A stretch of DNA of 64,000 bases, taken from an uncultured Bacteroidia bacterium (GTDB lineage: Bacteria; Bacteroidota; Bacteroidia; Bacteroidales; UBA932). Location: positions 32,433-96,432 of the forward strand of contig CACWOH010000008.1 in assembly GCA_902762435.1 (NCBI GenBank), read 5' to 3'. This document shows positions 42,456 to 52,520 of this stretch, one piece after another. Under the pieces are notes generated by a model that was given only the letters and a program-made list of their open reading frames with translations, searched no databases and had not been told where the DNA came from. The position numbers and the translations under genes were made by a program. Numbering within the stretch: the stretch's first letter is position 1; every line of letters starts with the position of its first letter.

Positions 42456-44783
42456 CTATATCAACTTCTGGATTGGCTCCTTCGGGGCCAGCACGTCGTG
42501 CACCGGCCAGGACTTCGCCTCGGTGAGGGTGAACGGGACGGTCTGGCGCAGGTCGCGGGAACTCGAGCCGAAAGCCACGGCGTACTCACCCGCAGCGGTT
42601 TCCCAGGCGGAAGTGCCCTCGTTGAAGGAAGCCAGGCCGTAGGCGTCCACCTTCACGGTCACCACCTCGCTCTCGCCCGGCTGCAGTTCGCGCGTCTTGG
42701 CGTAGGCCTTGAGTTCGCGCACCGGCTTGTCCAGGCCGCCCGCAGGGGCGCTCACGTACAGCTGCACGACCTCCTTGCCGGCCACGCTTCCGGTGTTGGT
42801 CACCTTCACGGAAGCCTCGAAGCCGTCACCGGCCGCCTTCACGGCGGGCTCGGAGTAGTCGAACGATGTGTAGCTCAGGCCGTAGCCGAAGGGATAGGAA
42901 ACGGCCAGGCCCTTCTTGTCGAACCAGCGGTAGCCCACATAGATGTCTTCGGCATAGACCGTACGGTCCACGTCCTTCTGCCCGATGTCCTCGCGGCGGT
43001 TGATGAAATACACCCCCGTGTCGGCGTCGATTGGGAAGTTGGCCGAAGAACCGGCGTCCATCAGGTTCACCGGGAAGGTCATCGGCAGGCGGCCCGAAGG
43101 ACTCTGCTTGCCGGTGAGGATGTCGGTGACGGAGTTGCCGCCCTCCTGCCCCGCCTGCCAGGCCAGCAGCACGGCGTCCGGGAGGTTCTTCCAGGAAGCG
43201 GTTTCGATGACGCCGCCGATGTTCAGCACCACGATGACTTTCTTGCCCGCGCGGTGGAAAGCGGCGGTCACGTCCTTGAGGAGCCTGAGTTCCTGGGCGG
43301 ACAGCGAGAAGTCGGCGCCGCTGCGGTCGAAGAACTCGCCGGAGTTACGGCCGAAAGTAATGATAGCCAGGTCGTTGGCCTTGGCGGAAGCGGCCAGTTC
43401 CTTTGCGGAAGGAACGAGTTCGGAGGGACGCGGGACGGGATAGAACGCGGAGGTGCCGTCATCCGGCAGCGAGGCCTTGAACGCGGCCTCTTCGTCAGCG
43501 ATGTGCTTCAGATAGACGTCCTTCTTGCTCTCGTCCACGGTGAATCCGGCGTTCTTGAGGCCGTCCAGCAGGGACACGGTGTAGGCCCGGTTGACGTTGC
43601 CGGAGCCGGTGCCGCCCGGGATGAAGGCGTAGGAAGTGCAGCCGAACAGGGCCACCTTGCCGGTGCCCCGGATCGGGAGCGTGTTGTCCTTGTTCTCCAG
43701 CAGCACCATACCCTCGAGCGCGCTCTGGCGCGTCACGGCGGCATGGGCGGTCAGGTCGGGTTCGTTGCTGTAGGCATAGCCCTTCATCTTGGGGCTGCGG
43801 AGCACGAGTTCCAGGCAGCGGCGCACGCACACGTCCAGTTCGGCTTCGCTCAGCGAGCCGTCCCGGACGGCGGCCATGATCTGCTCGTACTGCAGGTTGG
43901 TGCCAGGCTGGAGCATGTCGTTGCCGGCCCGCATCTGCGCGGCGGCGTCGTCCCCGCCGTACCAGTCGGTCATCACGGTTCCCTTGTATCCCCACTCGTC
44001 GCGCAGGACGGTCGTGACCAGGTCGCGGCTCTGCGAGGTGTAGGTGCCGTTGATCTTGTTGTAGGAGGTCATCACCGTCCAGGGCGCGGATTCCTTGACC
44101 GTGATCTCGAAGCCCTTCAGGTAGATCTCGCGCTGGGCGCGGCGGCTGATCACGGCGTCGTTGCCCGTGCGGTTGGTCTCCTGGTTGTTGTAGGCGAAGT
44201 GCTTGATGGAGGTGCCCACGTCGTTGCGCTGCACGCCGCGCACATAGGCGGCGGCCGTCTTGCCGGCCACCACCGGATCCTCCGAGTAGTACTCGAAGTT
44301 GCGGCCGTTCAGCGGATGGCGGTGTATGTTCAGGGCCGGGGCCAGATACACGTCGGCGCCGTACTCGTGCACCTCCTCTCCCATCGCGGTGCCCACCTGC
44401 TCAACCAGCTCCTGGTTCCAGGTGGAAGCAAGCAGGGTTCCGATCGGGAAGTGGGTGCAGTAGTAGGTGCGGGTCTCGCCCTCGCGGGTCGGGTCGATGC
44501 GCAGGCCGGCGGGGCCGTCGGCGAGCACGATGGAGGGAATGCCGAGGCGCTCGATAGGATAGGTCGTGCCGGCGGCGCCGGGCACGATCTTCTTGGTGGC
44601 GCCGATGGTGGCGGCGGCTCCCTCGTCATCGAAACCGGCCATGCCGGTGCCGATTACGAAGTGGGCCTTCTCTTCCAAGGTCATCGCCTTCAGGACCCGA
44701 TCCACGGAGGCCTTCCCCAGTTGCGGATCCCCGCAGGCGGCGGCAAACATCATAACGGTGGCGAAAAACAGGACTTTCTTCAT
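42456..44783 (-). CDS. GH3 beta-glycosidase, lipoprotein
   Basis: A 775-residue GH3 enzyme with a lipoprotein signal (MMFAAAC, Cys17). N-terminal barrel: VLADGPAGLRIDPTREGETR, GRNFEYYSEDPVVAGK, DVGTSIKHFAYNNQETNR; the nucleophile Asp273 is in VMTDWYGG. The alpha/beta sandwich contains GGVIETASW and the C-terminal Fn3-like domain ends PVHDVLAPKEP. The family removes terminal beta-glucose, beta-xylose or related residues. It is a paralogue of the next upstream gene (44794-47118), separated by 10 bases, and followed by the giant gene. Confidence 0.92.
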   Translation of the reverse strand: MKKVLFFATVMMFAAACGDPQLGKASVDRVLKAMTLEEKAHFVIGTGMAGFDDEGAAATIGATKKIVPGAAGTTYPIERLGIPSIVLADGPAGLRIDPTREGETRTYYCTHFPIGTLLASTWNQELVEQVGTAMGEEVHEYGADVYLAPALNIHRHPLNGRNFEYYSEDPVVAGKTAAAYVRGVQRNDVGTSIKHFAYNNQETNRTGNDAVISRRAQREIYLKGFEITVKESAPWTVMTSYNKINGTYTSQSRDLVTTVLRDEWGYKGTVMTDWYGGDDAAAQMRAGNDMLQPGTNLQYEQIMAAVRDGSLSEAELDVCVRRCLELVLRSPKMKGYAYSNEPDLTAHAAVTRQSALEGMVLLENKDNTLPIRGTGKVALFGCTSYAFIPGGTGSGNVNRAYTVSLLDGLKNAGFTVDESKKDVYLKHIADEEAAFKASLPDDGTSAFYPVPRPSELVPSAKELAASAKANDLAIITFGRNSGEFFDRSGADFSLSAQELRLLKDVTAAFHRAGKKVIVVLNIGGVIETASWKNLPDAVLLAWQAGQEGGNSVTDILTGKQSPSGRLPMTFPVNLMDAGSSANFPIDADTGVYFINRREDIGQKDVDRTVYAEDIYVGYRWFDKKGLAVSYPFGYGLSYTSFDYSEPAVKAAGDGFEASVKVTNTGSVAGKEVVQLYVSAPAGGLDKPVRELKAYAKTRELQPGESEVVTVKVDAYGLASFNEGTSAWETAAGEYAVAFGSSSRDLRQTVPFTLTEAKSWPVHDVLAPKEPIQKLI

Positions 44784-44793
44784 AGTCAGCTGA

Positions 44794-47118
44794 TTATTTG
44801 CGGATTACCTTAATCTCATCAAGGGGCTGCTCCAAGGCGAAGAGGTCGTTTACCGGCCAGGACTGCGCCTTTTTGAGCTGATAGGCGGCCGTGGCGCGGA
44901 TGTCCTCCACGCTGGCGCCGAACTGCACCCGATAGGTCCCGGCGGGAGCCTCCCAGGCGGAATTCGCGTCGTTGAAGGAAGCGATGCCGTAGTTGTCCAC
45001 CTTCAGGGTGAGGGTCTGGCTCTCGCCCGGCTTCAGTTCGCGGGTCTTGGCGAAGGCCTTCAGTTCGCGGGCGGGCTTGTCCAGTCCGGCCTCGGGGGCG
45101 GTCACGTACAGTTCGACCACTTCCTTGCCGGCCACCTTGCCGGTATTGGTCACGGTAATGCTGGCCTCGAAGCCGTTCGCCGTCGCTTTCACGGCCGGCT
45201 TGGCATAGGCGAAGCTGGTGTAGCTGAGGCCGAATCCGAACGGATAGGAAACCTCCTTGCCGACGGTGTTGAAGTAGCGGTAACCCACGTAGATGCCTTC
45301 TTCGTAGTTGGTGTAGTCCACGTCCTTGACCGGCTGCTGCGGGCCGCGGCCGTAGCCCTGGTTCTGCGGACGGGTGTAGTTGTACGGGAAGTTGGCGGAG
45401 GACGGGTGGTCCATGAAGTTCACCGGGAAGGTCATCGGGAGCTTGCCGGAAGGATTCACCTTGCCGGTCAGCACGTCGGCCACGGCGTTCGCACCTTCCT
45501 GGCCCGGGGACCACGGCAGGAGGATCGCATCGACCATGTTCTTCCAGGAGGCGGTCTCGATCACGCCGCCGATGTTCAGGACCACGACCACTTTCTTGCC
45601 CCGGGCGTGGAAAGCGGTGCTCACGTCGCGGAGCAGCTCGCGCTCGATGCCGGTCAGTTCGAAGTCGTCGATCTGGCGGCGGTCGGCGCCCTCGCCGGCG
45701 TTGCGGCCGAGGACGATGACGGCGACGTCGTTGGCGCGCGCCTCGTTCTCGATGGCGTTTGCGGGGATGGCGATCTCGGCCAGCTTGCGGCGGCTGAACC
45801 AGTTGCTGGTCGCGCCGGCAAGCGCCTGCTGCGCCTTGTCGTAGCCGATGAAGGCCTTGTAGTAGTCTGCGAGGTTCTTGTCCAGGGTGAATCCGGCTCC
45901 GGCCAGCGCTTCCTCCATATTCACGACATAGGCCTTGTTCACGTCGCCGGAACCGGTGCCGCCCGCCACGAAGTCGATGGCGGAGATGCCGTACAGGGCC
46001 ACCTTCTCATTGCCCTTCAGCGGCAGCGCGCCCTCGTTGCGCAGCAGGACCATGGACTCGCCGGCGGCCTCGCGGGCCACCTGGGCGTGGGCCTTCAGGT
46101 CGGGTTTGTTGGAGAAGCGGTACTGCTTGAAGGACGGGGTCTTCACGATGTACTCGAGCATGCGGCGGACGTTGCGGTCCACGTCCTTGATGTCCAGGCT
46201 GCCGTCCTTCACGCCCGCGATGATGCGGTCGATCTCGTTTTGGTTGCCCGGTTCCATCAGGTCGTTGCCGGACCAGGCGGACTTCACGGTGCCGGCCTTG
46301 TTGCCCCAGTCGGTCATCACGATGCCCTTGTAGCCCCACTCGTCGCGCAGGATGGTGGTGAGCAGGTCCTTTTTCTGCTGGGTGTACTCGCCGTTGAGCT
46401 TGTTGTAGGAGGACATCACCGTCCAGGGAGCGGACTCCTTGACGGCGATCTCGAAGTTCTTGAGGTAAATCTCGCGGAGGGCCCGCTCGCTGATGCGGGC
46501 GTCGTCCTCGTTGCGGTTGGTCTCCTGGTTGTTGGCGGCGTAGTGCTTGATGGAGGTGCCCACGTCGTTCTTCTGGATGCCGCGCACATAGGCGGCGGCC
46601 ATCTTGCCGGACAGGAGCGGATCCTCGGAGAAGTACTCGAAGTTGCGGCCGCAGAGCGGGTTGCGATGGATGTTCATGCCCGGGGCGAGCAGCACGTCCA
46701 CGCCGTATTCGTGGACCTCGTTGCCCATCGCGTCGGTCACTTTCTCCACCAGGGCGGTGTCCCAGGAGCTGGCGAGCAGCGTGCCCACCGGGAAGCCGGT
46801 GCAATAGAAGGTCTGGGAGGCTCCCTCGCGGGTAGGCTGGATGCGCAGGCCGGCGGGGCCGTCGGCCAGGACGGTGCCCGGGATGCCGAGGCGCTGGATG
46901 GGGCGGGTGTTGCCGGCGGCGCCGGGCACCTGGTGGGCGGTTCCGGAAGTGACGCCGTTCACCATGGCGGCGCGGGCGCCACCGACCAGCAGGGTGGCTT
47001 TCTCTTCCAGGGTCATCGCGGCAAGGACCTCATCGATGTTGTCCTTGCGGAGCTGGGGCTGCGCCAGCGCGGACAGGGTCATCAGTCCGGTGGCGGCAAT
47101 CAGGAATAATCTCTTCAT
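44794..47118 (-). CDS. GH3 beta-glycosidase, secreted
   Basis: A 774-residue paralogue of the downstream GH3, similar over its whole length (GRNFEYFSEDPLLSGK, DVGTSIKHYAANNQETNR). The nucleophile Asp270 is in VMTDWGNKAG. It has an ordinary signal peptide (MKRLFLIAATGLMTLSALAQ) instead of a lipoprotein signal, so the two copies should act in different compartments: this one periplasmic, the other membrane-anchored. Extra Arg/Pro/Gln-rich loop YNYTRPQNQGYGRGPQQP before the Fn3 domain. It is 31 bases downstream of the aldo/keto reductase gene. Confidence 0.92.
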   Translation of the reverse strand: MKRLFLIAATGLMTLSALAQPQLRKDNIDEVLAAMTLEEKATLLVGGARAAMVNGVTSGTAHQVPGAAGNTRPIQRLGIPGTVLADGPAGLRIQPTREGASQTFYCTGFPVGTLLASSWDTALVEKVTDAMGNEVHEYGVDVLLAPGMNIHRNPLCGRNFEYFSEDPLLSGKMAAAYVRGIQKNDVGTSIKHYAANNQETNRNEDDARISERALREIYLKNFEIAVKESAPWTVMSSYNKLNGEYTQQKKDLLTTILRDEWGYKGIVMTDWGNKAGTVKSAWSGNDLMEPGNQNEIDRIIAGVKDGSLDIKDVDRNVRRMLEYIVKTPSFKQYRFSNKPDLKAHAQVAREAAGESMVLLRNEGALPLKGNEKVALYGISAIDFVAGGTGSGDVNKAYVVNMEEALAGAGFTLDKNLADYYKAFIGYDKAQQALAGATSNWFSRRKLAEIAIPANAIENEARANDVAVIVLGRNAGEGADRRQIDDFELTGIERELLRDVSTAFHARGKKVVVVLNIGGVIETASWKNMVDAILLPWSPGQEGANAVADVLTGKVNPSGKLPMTFPVNFMDHPSSANFPYNYTRPQNQGYGRGPQQPVKDVDYTNYEEGIYVGYRYFNTVGKEVSYPFGFGLSYTSFAYAKPAVKATANGFEASITVTNTGKVAGKEVVELYVTAPEAGLDKPARELKAFAKTRELKPGESQTLTLKVDNYGIASFNDANSAWEAPAGTYRVQFGASVEDIRATAAYQLKKAQSWPVNDLFALEQPLDEIKVIRK

Positions 47119-47149
47119 ACTGTTATCGTTTCGTGTTGGTATTTTGTGC

Positions 47150-48540
47150 TTATCGGATTTTCGCGGCGAGTTCGCGGATACGCACCATGTGCTGCGGGAT
47201 GCTGATGTGCTGCGGGCACTTCGGCAGGCATGCGTTGCAACCGACGCAGGCGTCCGCCCGGATGGCCTTGTCCTGGCCCTCGTAGAGCTTCAGGAAGGCG
47301 TTCCGCTTGTCGGCGACGTCCTTGCGGGAAATGTCCGTCGCGAGCAGGGCGTCGCTGGCGCTGTTGAAAATCTTGAAATTGCCGGGGATGTCCACGCCGG
47401 CCGGGCAGGGCATGCAGTAGGAGCAGGCCGTGCAGGGAATCTGGCCCTTGGACTTGTACAGGTCGGCCACGGTGAGCATGAAGGCCCGCTCCTCCTCGTC
47501 GAAGGGCTTGAAGCCCGTGAACAGGGAGACGTTCTCCTTGAGCTGCTCCATGTTGGACATGCCGCTCAGGGTCACCATCACGCCGGGCAGCGAGCCCACG
47601 AACGTGAGCGCATTGGCAGCCGGCGTCAGGTCGGGATGACGCTCGCGCATCACGGCCGCGACGCCCTCGCTGACGTTCGCCAGGGCGCCGCCCTTCACCG
47701 GCTCCATCACCAGCACAGGGATGCCCTTGCCTACCAGGTAGTTGTACAGGAACTCGGAAGTGGTCACGCTCCCGCCGCCGGAGCCCCAGCCGCGGGACAT
47801 CTCCTTCCAGTCCACGTAGTTGAGCTGGATCTGGACGAAGTCCCAGTCGTAAAGGTCCACCAGGGCTGGGAGTTCGGCGTTGCTGCCGTGGAAGGAGAAG
47901 CCCAGGTGCCTGATGCGGCCGGCAGCCTTCTGCTGCTTCAGCCACCCGAACAGTTTATTGTCGCCGAAACGGGACTTGAAGCCGTTGATGTTCTGCAGGT
48001 TATGAAGGAGGAGGAAATCCACGTACTGTACCTGCAGGTTCTTCAGGGAGGTCTCGAACATCTCCTTGCCTGCGGCGAGCGTGGCCGGGCCGTTCATGTT
48101 GGAGATCTTGGTCGCGATCTTGAAGGACTCGCGCGGGTGGCGGCTGAGGGCCCGGCCCGTCCCGTCACCACTTCGGACTCGCCATAGGCGGGCGCGGTAT
48201 CGAAATAATTGACGCCGTGGGCGATGGCGTAATCCACCATCGCGTTCACGGCCTCCTGGTCCAGCGGCTGGCGACGGCCGAAGCCCCCGCCTCCGCCGGA
48301 GCGCGTGGGAAGTCGCATGCAGCCCAGGCCGAGCATGCCGAGGGTCTCCCCCAACTTGTCCCAGGTACGGGTGTCGATCTTCGACCCCTCGGGAGCTTCC
48401 TTCCAGGGAGCGGAGAGGGGCGGTGTAGCGGCTGCGGCGGGCGTACCGAGCGAACGGAGGAGCGGGCCGCCTGCGGCGAGCCCCATGCCGGCGAAGAACA
48501 GGCCTTTGAGGGCCTCGCGGCGGGTCATTTTATCATCCAT
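47150..48540 (-). pseudogene. Tat-exported aldo/keto reductase with [4Fe-4S] domain, frameshifted
   Basis: Two frames together form one ~460-residue protein. The first (48540 to about 48150) has a Tat signal (MTRREALKGLFFAGMGLAAG), GLGCMRLPTR and the catalytic Tyr region NYFDTAPAYGESEVVTGRA. The second continues from LSRHPRESFKIATK through VDFLLLHNL, GFSFHGS and ends with two ferredoxin-like clusters (CTACSYCMPCP and CVGCNACLPKCP). The break is explained by a 5-base tandem duplication, GGCCC at 48149-48153 and 48154-48158; removing one copy restores the frame. It may be a true lesion or an assembly error. Context suggests oxidoreduction of sugars in the periplasm. Confidence 0.85.
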
Positions 48541-48571
48541 GAGATATATAAATATCCCTATTACTGAAGGC

Positions 48572-51500
48572 TTACTGCCGCACGGGCCGGATGGTCAGCG
48601 TCCGGCTGATGGCGGTGGGGAAAACCCGGTAGGCGACGAGGATGCCGCGCGAAGTGTCGCCCACGCCGCTGGTGGCATAGTCCAGGTTGAGCGTGATGTC
48701 ATCCGCCTTCTGCAGCTGATACTGGTACACGGCCTTCGTCAGGTTGTCCGTCGTATACGGATAGGCGTTGAAGGCGAAGGGCTCGTTCATCGAGAACTCG
48801 ACGCCCCGGCCGTCTTCGCCCGTCAGCCGGACCCAGCGGTTGTCGGTCCGCAGGCCGTAGTCCTGCGGGATCAGGTACGGCTCATACATTTCGTCCACCG
48901 TCTCCTGCCAGGTGCCGATCCGGTAGCCTGTCTTCCGGTCCGGATAATTGGCCTGCGGTCCGCGGCCCAGCCAGGAGACCCGGTCCAGGTCGCGCTTCAG
49001 GCCCATCGTCACGCCCACGCGCGGCAGCCACGCGGGCATATTGCCCTGCGGACGCACGGTATGCTCCACCGTGAGCGTCCCCGCACCGTCGATCCGGTAG
49101 AGGAGCATCTCCTCGAAGCCGTTGTAGGACATGCCGGAGATGTAGGCGTCCAGCTGGGTCAAATTGCTGCCCAGCACCGACAGGTCGCGGACCTCCACGA
49201 GCACGGAGCCGTCCGCCTCGCGGGCATTGACACGGACGGGGACGAGCCGGACGCGGTCCAGCCCGGCGGCATAGTAATGCGAGGCCAGCACCTGCCCGTG
49301 GCCGATGCTGCCGTAACCCTCGACCGAAGCCCGGCCGGCGGACATGCCGTTCCAGCCGTCCAGTTCGTTGGCAAGCGGCGCACGCCAGACATTGAGCGAG
49401 AGCGGACGCGTCAGGACCTCCCGGCCGTCGTAGACGATCGAGACCAGGCGGCCGTCGGCGTCGAAGGTATAGGCGAAGCCCTCCCCTTCGGCGACGGTCC
49501 TGTCCCCGTCACGGCGCAGCGTGGCCCTGCCCCGGACGGGCGCGGGCGCGGCCGGCGTGTACCAGGAGGCCAGTTCGAACTGCTCCCAGGCCACTTCATG
49601 CCCGGCCGGGGCCCAGCGCTGCGCATCGCGGAGCCGGACGCTCAGGGTCAGATAATAGTGCTTGCCGGCTTCCAGGCCGCTGTGCTGCAGCGGTATCCGG
49701 ACGGTCCGGGCCGCCTGCGGGGCGATGCGCTCGGCGATCACGCCCTGCTGCACCACCTTTCCGTCCGCTGAAAGCTCCCAGCAGGTCTCGTAAGCGGAAT
49801 TGTCCGTATAGTACTGCCAGTTGCGGATTTCCACCGCCCCCGTCTCATCCACCAGGGTGAAGGCGAAGGGCTGGGTGGACTTCTTCATCTGCCACATCTC
49901 GGGCTGGGGCGTGCGGTCGGGCCAGATGCTGCCATAGGTGCGGGCGCCGGCGCCGTAGGTCCAGAAATGGCCCTCGTCCGTCTCGCCCTCGAAGTCAAGC
50001 CAGAGCACCGACTTCGCCGGATCGAAGCCGGCTCCGGGCTGCACGGCCTCGGCGAAGACGCCGACGTTGTCGATCAGCGCATCGCAGACATAGTCCCGGA
50101 TGTCCTGCCCGCCGATTTCCTCGTTGCGGCCGATGCACAGGGACAGCGGCAGGTTGCGGATCCGGCCGGAGGCGGCCTGGGAAGCCAGTTCCCGCCCGTC
50201 CACGTACAGTTTCATCCCGGCGCCGTCATAGACCGCCGTCACGTTGTGCCAGCGGTTCTCCCAGTCCTCGGGAAGCGGAGCGTCCAGCGTGACGGTACGG
50301 CCGTTGTCGATATAGAATTCCAGCCGGTCGCGCCGCTGGCGCAGCCCGAACTGGTGGGCGCCCTTGGTGATGAAGTATCCGCCGCTGCGGTTGAACCTGC
50401 GCGGCAGCACGTCCAGCGTAAGCGTCAGTTTGTCGCCCGCAATCTCCACGTTGTCAGCGCGGTAGACCTGCACCCACTGATCCTGCTTGTTCAGGTCCAG
50501 CGCCAGGCCGGTGGGGCCCTTTACCAGCTTCGCCTGCCCCATGATGTGGGCCGGCGTATGATAAGGCGAACGGTCCGCGAGCGCCCGGGCCCGGGCGTCC
50601 AGGCCGACGCTCACGAAATCCCAGAGGGCTCCGCCCAGCAGGCGCGGATGGGAGCGGATCACAGCCCAGTAGTCATCCATCCCGCCGCCGCCGTTGCCGG
50701 CCACGGACAGGTACTCGTCCATGAAGGAGGGGCGGAGGTCCAGCCGGTCCAGCCCGTAGCCCACTTCATGCTCGAAGGGCGAGGGGTAGCGCGGCCCGAC
50801 GATGTCCTCGGCCGGATGCTTGGCCGCATTGCCGCCGTACATCCAGAAGCGGGTGGGATCCAGGCGCTTGCCTTCCTTCACCACTTCGGTGATGTTCTCG
50901 CCTTCCCCGCTCTCGTTGCCGGCGCTCCAGAAGAGCACGCAGGCGTGGTTGCGGTCGCGGAGGACCATCCGCCGCACCCGCTCGCGGTACATCGGGGCGA
51001 ATTCCGGCATGGTGGAGACATACTCCGTATCGTGCGACTCGTCGCCGGTCTCGTCGATGATATACAGGCCGTATTCGTCGGCCAGCTCCAGATAACGGTT
51101 CACCGGCGGATAGTGCGAGGTCCGCACCGCATTGAAATTGAACTGCTTGAGGATTTCCATATCGCGGCGGATCACCTCCTCGGTCATCCGGTGGCCCATC
51201 GAAGGGTGCTGCATGTGCGAGCACTGGGCACTCAGTTTGAGCGGCTGCCCGTTCAGGTAGAACACGCCGTCGCGGATGACGGTCTTCTTGAAGCCGATCT
51301 TCTTGCGGACCGTCTCCACGACCTTCCCGGAAGCGTCCGCCAGGCGGAGTTCCAGGTCGTAGAGGTCCGGGGTCTCGGACGTCCATTTCAGCGGCGCCTT
51401 GACGCGGGCTTTCAGGCCGACCTTCCCTTCCGCGCGGTCCTGCAGCGATACGGGCGAGCTCATCCGGGCCACTTCCCGGCCTTCACGGCTGACAACGCCT

Positions 51501-52441
51501 TCCACCCGGTACTGCCCGGCGCCGCCCGCAAAACTGCGCACCGTGACGTCCACGGACAGGTCGCTGTCCACGTAGTCCTCACCGAAGTCGGTGATCACCT
51601 GCCAGTCCCAAAGCCGCGCCCTGGGCGTGGCGTACAGCCACACGTCGTCGAAGATGCCGGCGAGGCGCCAGTAATCCTGGTCCTCCAGGTAATAGCCGTC
51701 GCAATACTTGAGCACCAGCACGGCGAGCGTGTTGCGGCCGGACTTCACATAGGGGGTGATATCATATTCCGAGGGCTCCTGCGCGCCCTCGTTGTAGCCG
51801 ACAAGCGTGCCGTTCACCCATACGAAACTGGCCGAAGCCACCTTCTCGAAACGCAGGAACACCTCGTCGCCGCTCCAGTCGCGCGGGACCGTGAAGGTCG
51901 TCCGGTAAGCACCGGTGGGGTTGAACTCCATCGGGGCTTCCGGCACCGACACGGCGAAGGGATCGTCGTTCACCGACGACAGGCCGTACTGCGCCATCCG
52001 GATGTCGCGCTGCGAGGCGCCCGGCACCTTTCCGTCCACCAGGTCCCGGAAATGGTCCAGGCGTGCCTTCGGCATCTTCTGCGGGAACGGCAGGGCGACG
52101 TTGCGGAACACCGCCTGGCCGAACCCCTGCATCTCCCAGTTGGACGGCACCTCGATGTACGCCCACTTCCGGTCATTGAACCCGGGCTTGAAGAAGTCGT
52201 GCGGGACATCGCCGGGGGCCTCGTAATAGCCAAAGCGCCAGTTCCCGTTCAGGGACAGGCGCTTGTCCGGAATATGGAAGGCGCGGCCTTCCTCCTGTCC
52301 CACCTCGAACACGTCGAGATTGCTCACGTAATACGGCAGGTCCGGGAAGCCGTCGGGCAAGGTCCGGAATTCCTGGGCGCGGAGCGGAGCGGAAATCCAG
52401 CATGCCGAGAAAACTGCGAAAAGACGGAAAAGAATCTTCAT
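48572..52441 (-). CDS. GH2 beta-galactosidase-type enzyme with inserted LamG-like domain
   Basis: A 1289-residue secreted GH2 protein (signal ends SAPLRA). Sugar-binding and Ig-like domains (about 60-380), then the barrel: the acid/base Glu in LFWSAGNESGEGEN (about 505) and the candidate nucleophile in SFMDEYLSVAGNGGGGMDDY (about 574, where the family usually has EYAHAMGNS). A concanavalin/LamG-like domain (about 650-830; VYDGAGMKLYVDGRELASQA) is inserted before the small beta domains and the C-terminal beta-sandwich (LGRGPQANYPDRKTG). It is first in a leftward run of GH2, aldo/keto reductase, GH3, GH3. Substrate probably a branched plant or host glycan. Confidence 0.9.
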   Translation of the reverse strand: MKILFRLFAVFSACWISAPLRAQEFRTLPDGFPDLPYYVSNLDVFEVGQEEGRAFHIPDKRLSLNGNWRFGYYEAPGDVPHDFFKPGFNDRKWAYIEVPSNWEMQGFGQAVFRNVALPFPQKMPKARLDHFRDLVDGKVPGASQRDIRMAQYGLSSVNDDPFAVSVPEAPMEFNPTGAYRTTFTVPRDWSGDEVFLRFEKVASASFVWVNGTLVGYNEGAQEPSEYDITPYVKSGRNTLAVLVLKYCDGYYLEDQDYWRLAGIFDDVWLYATPRARLWDWQVITDFGEDYVDSDLSVDVTVRSFAGGAGQYRVEGVVSREGREVARMSSPVSLQDRAEGKVGLKARVKAPLKWTSETPDLYDLELRLADASGKVVETVRKKIGFKKTVIRDGVFYLNGQPLKLSAQCSHMQHPSMGHRMTEEVIRRDMEILKQFNFNAVRTSHYPPVNRYLELADEYGLYIIDETGDESHDTEYVSTMPEFAPMYRERVRRMVLRDRNHACVLFWSAGNESGEGENITEVVKEGKRLDPTRFWMYGGNAAKHPAEDIVGPRYPSPFEHEVGYGLDRLDLRPSFMDEYLSVAGNGGGGMDDYWAVIRSHPRLLGGALWDFVSVGLDARARALADRSPYHTPAHIMGQAKLVKGPTGLALDLNKQDQWVQVYRADNVEIAGDKLTLTLDVLPRRFNRSGGYFITKGAHQFGLRQRRDRLEFYIDNGRTVTLDAPLPEDWENRWHNVTAVYDGAGMKLYVDGRELASQAASGRIRNLPLSLCIGRNEEIGGQDIRDYVCDALIDNVGVFAEAVQPGAGFDPAKSVLWLDFEGETDEGHFWTYGAGARTYGSIWPDRTPQPEMWQMKKSTQPFAFTLVDETGAVEIRNWQYYTDNSAYETCWELSADGKVVQQGVIAERIAPQAARTVRIPLQHSGLEAGKHYYLTLSVRLRDAQRWAPAGHEVAWEQFELASWYTPAAPAPVRGRATLRRDGDRTVAEGEGFAYTFDADGRLVSIVYDGREVLTRPLSLNVWRAPLANELDGWNGMSAGRASVEGYGSIGHGQVLASHYYAAGLDRVRLVPVRVNAREADGSVLVEVRDLSVLGSNLTQLDAYISGMSYNGFEEMLLYRIDGAGTLTVEHTVRPQGNMPAWLPRVGVTMGLKRDLDRVSWLGRGPQANYPDRKTGYRIGTWQETVDEMYEPYLIPQDYGLRTDNRWVRLTGEDGRGVEFSMNEPFAFNAYPYTTDNLTKAVYQYQLQKADDITLNLDYATSGVGDTSRGILVAYRVFPTAISRTLTIRPVRQ

Positions 52442-52520
52442 AAGTACGTCTGAAATATGTTAGGCCATAAATTTACAAATAAAATCGGTATATTTACAAC
52501 GCAATCAGTCATTAACCCGT

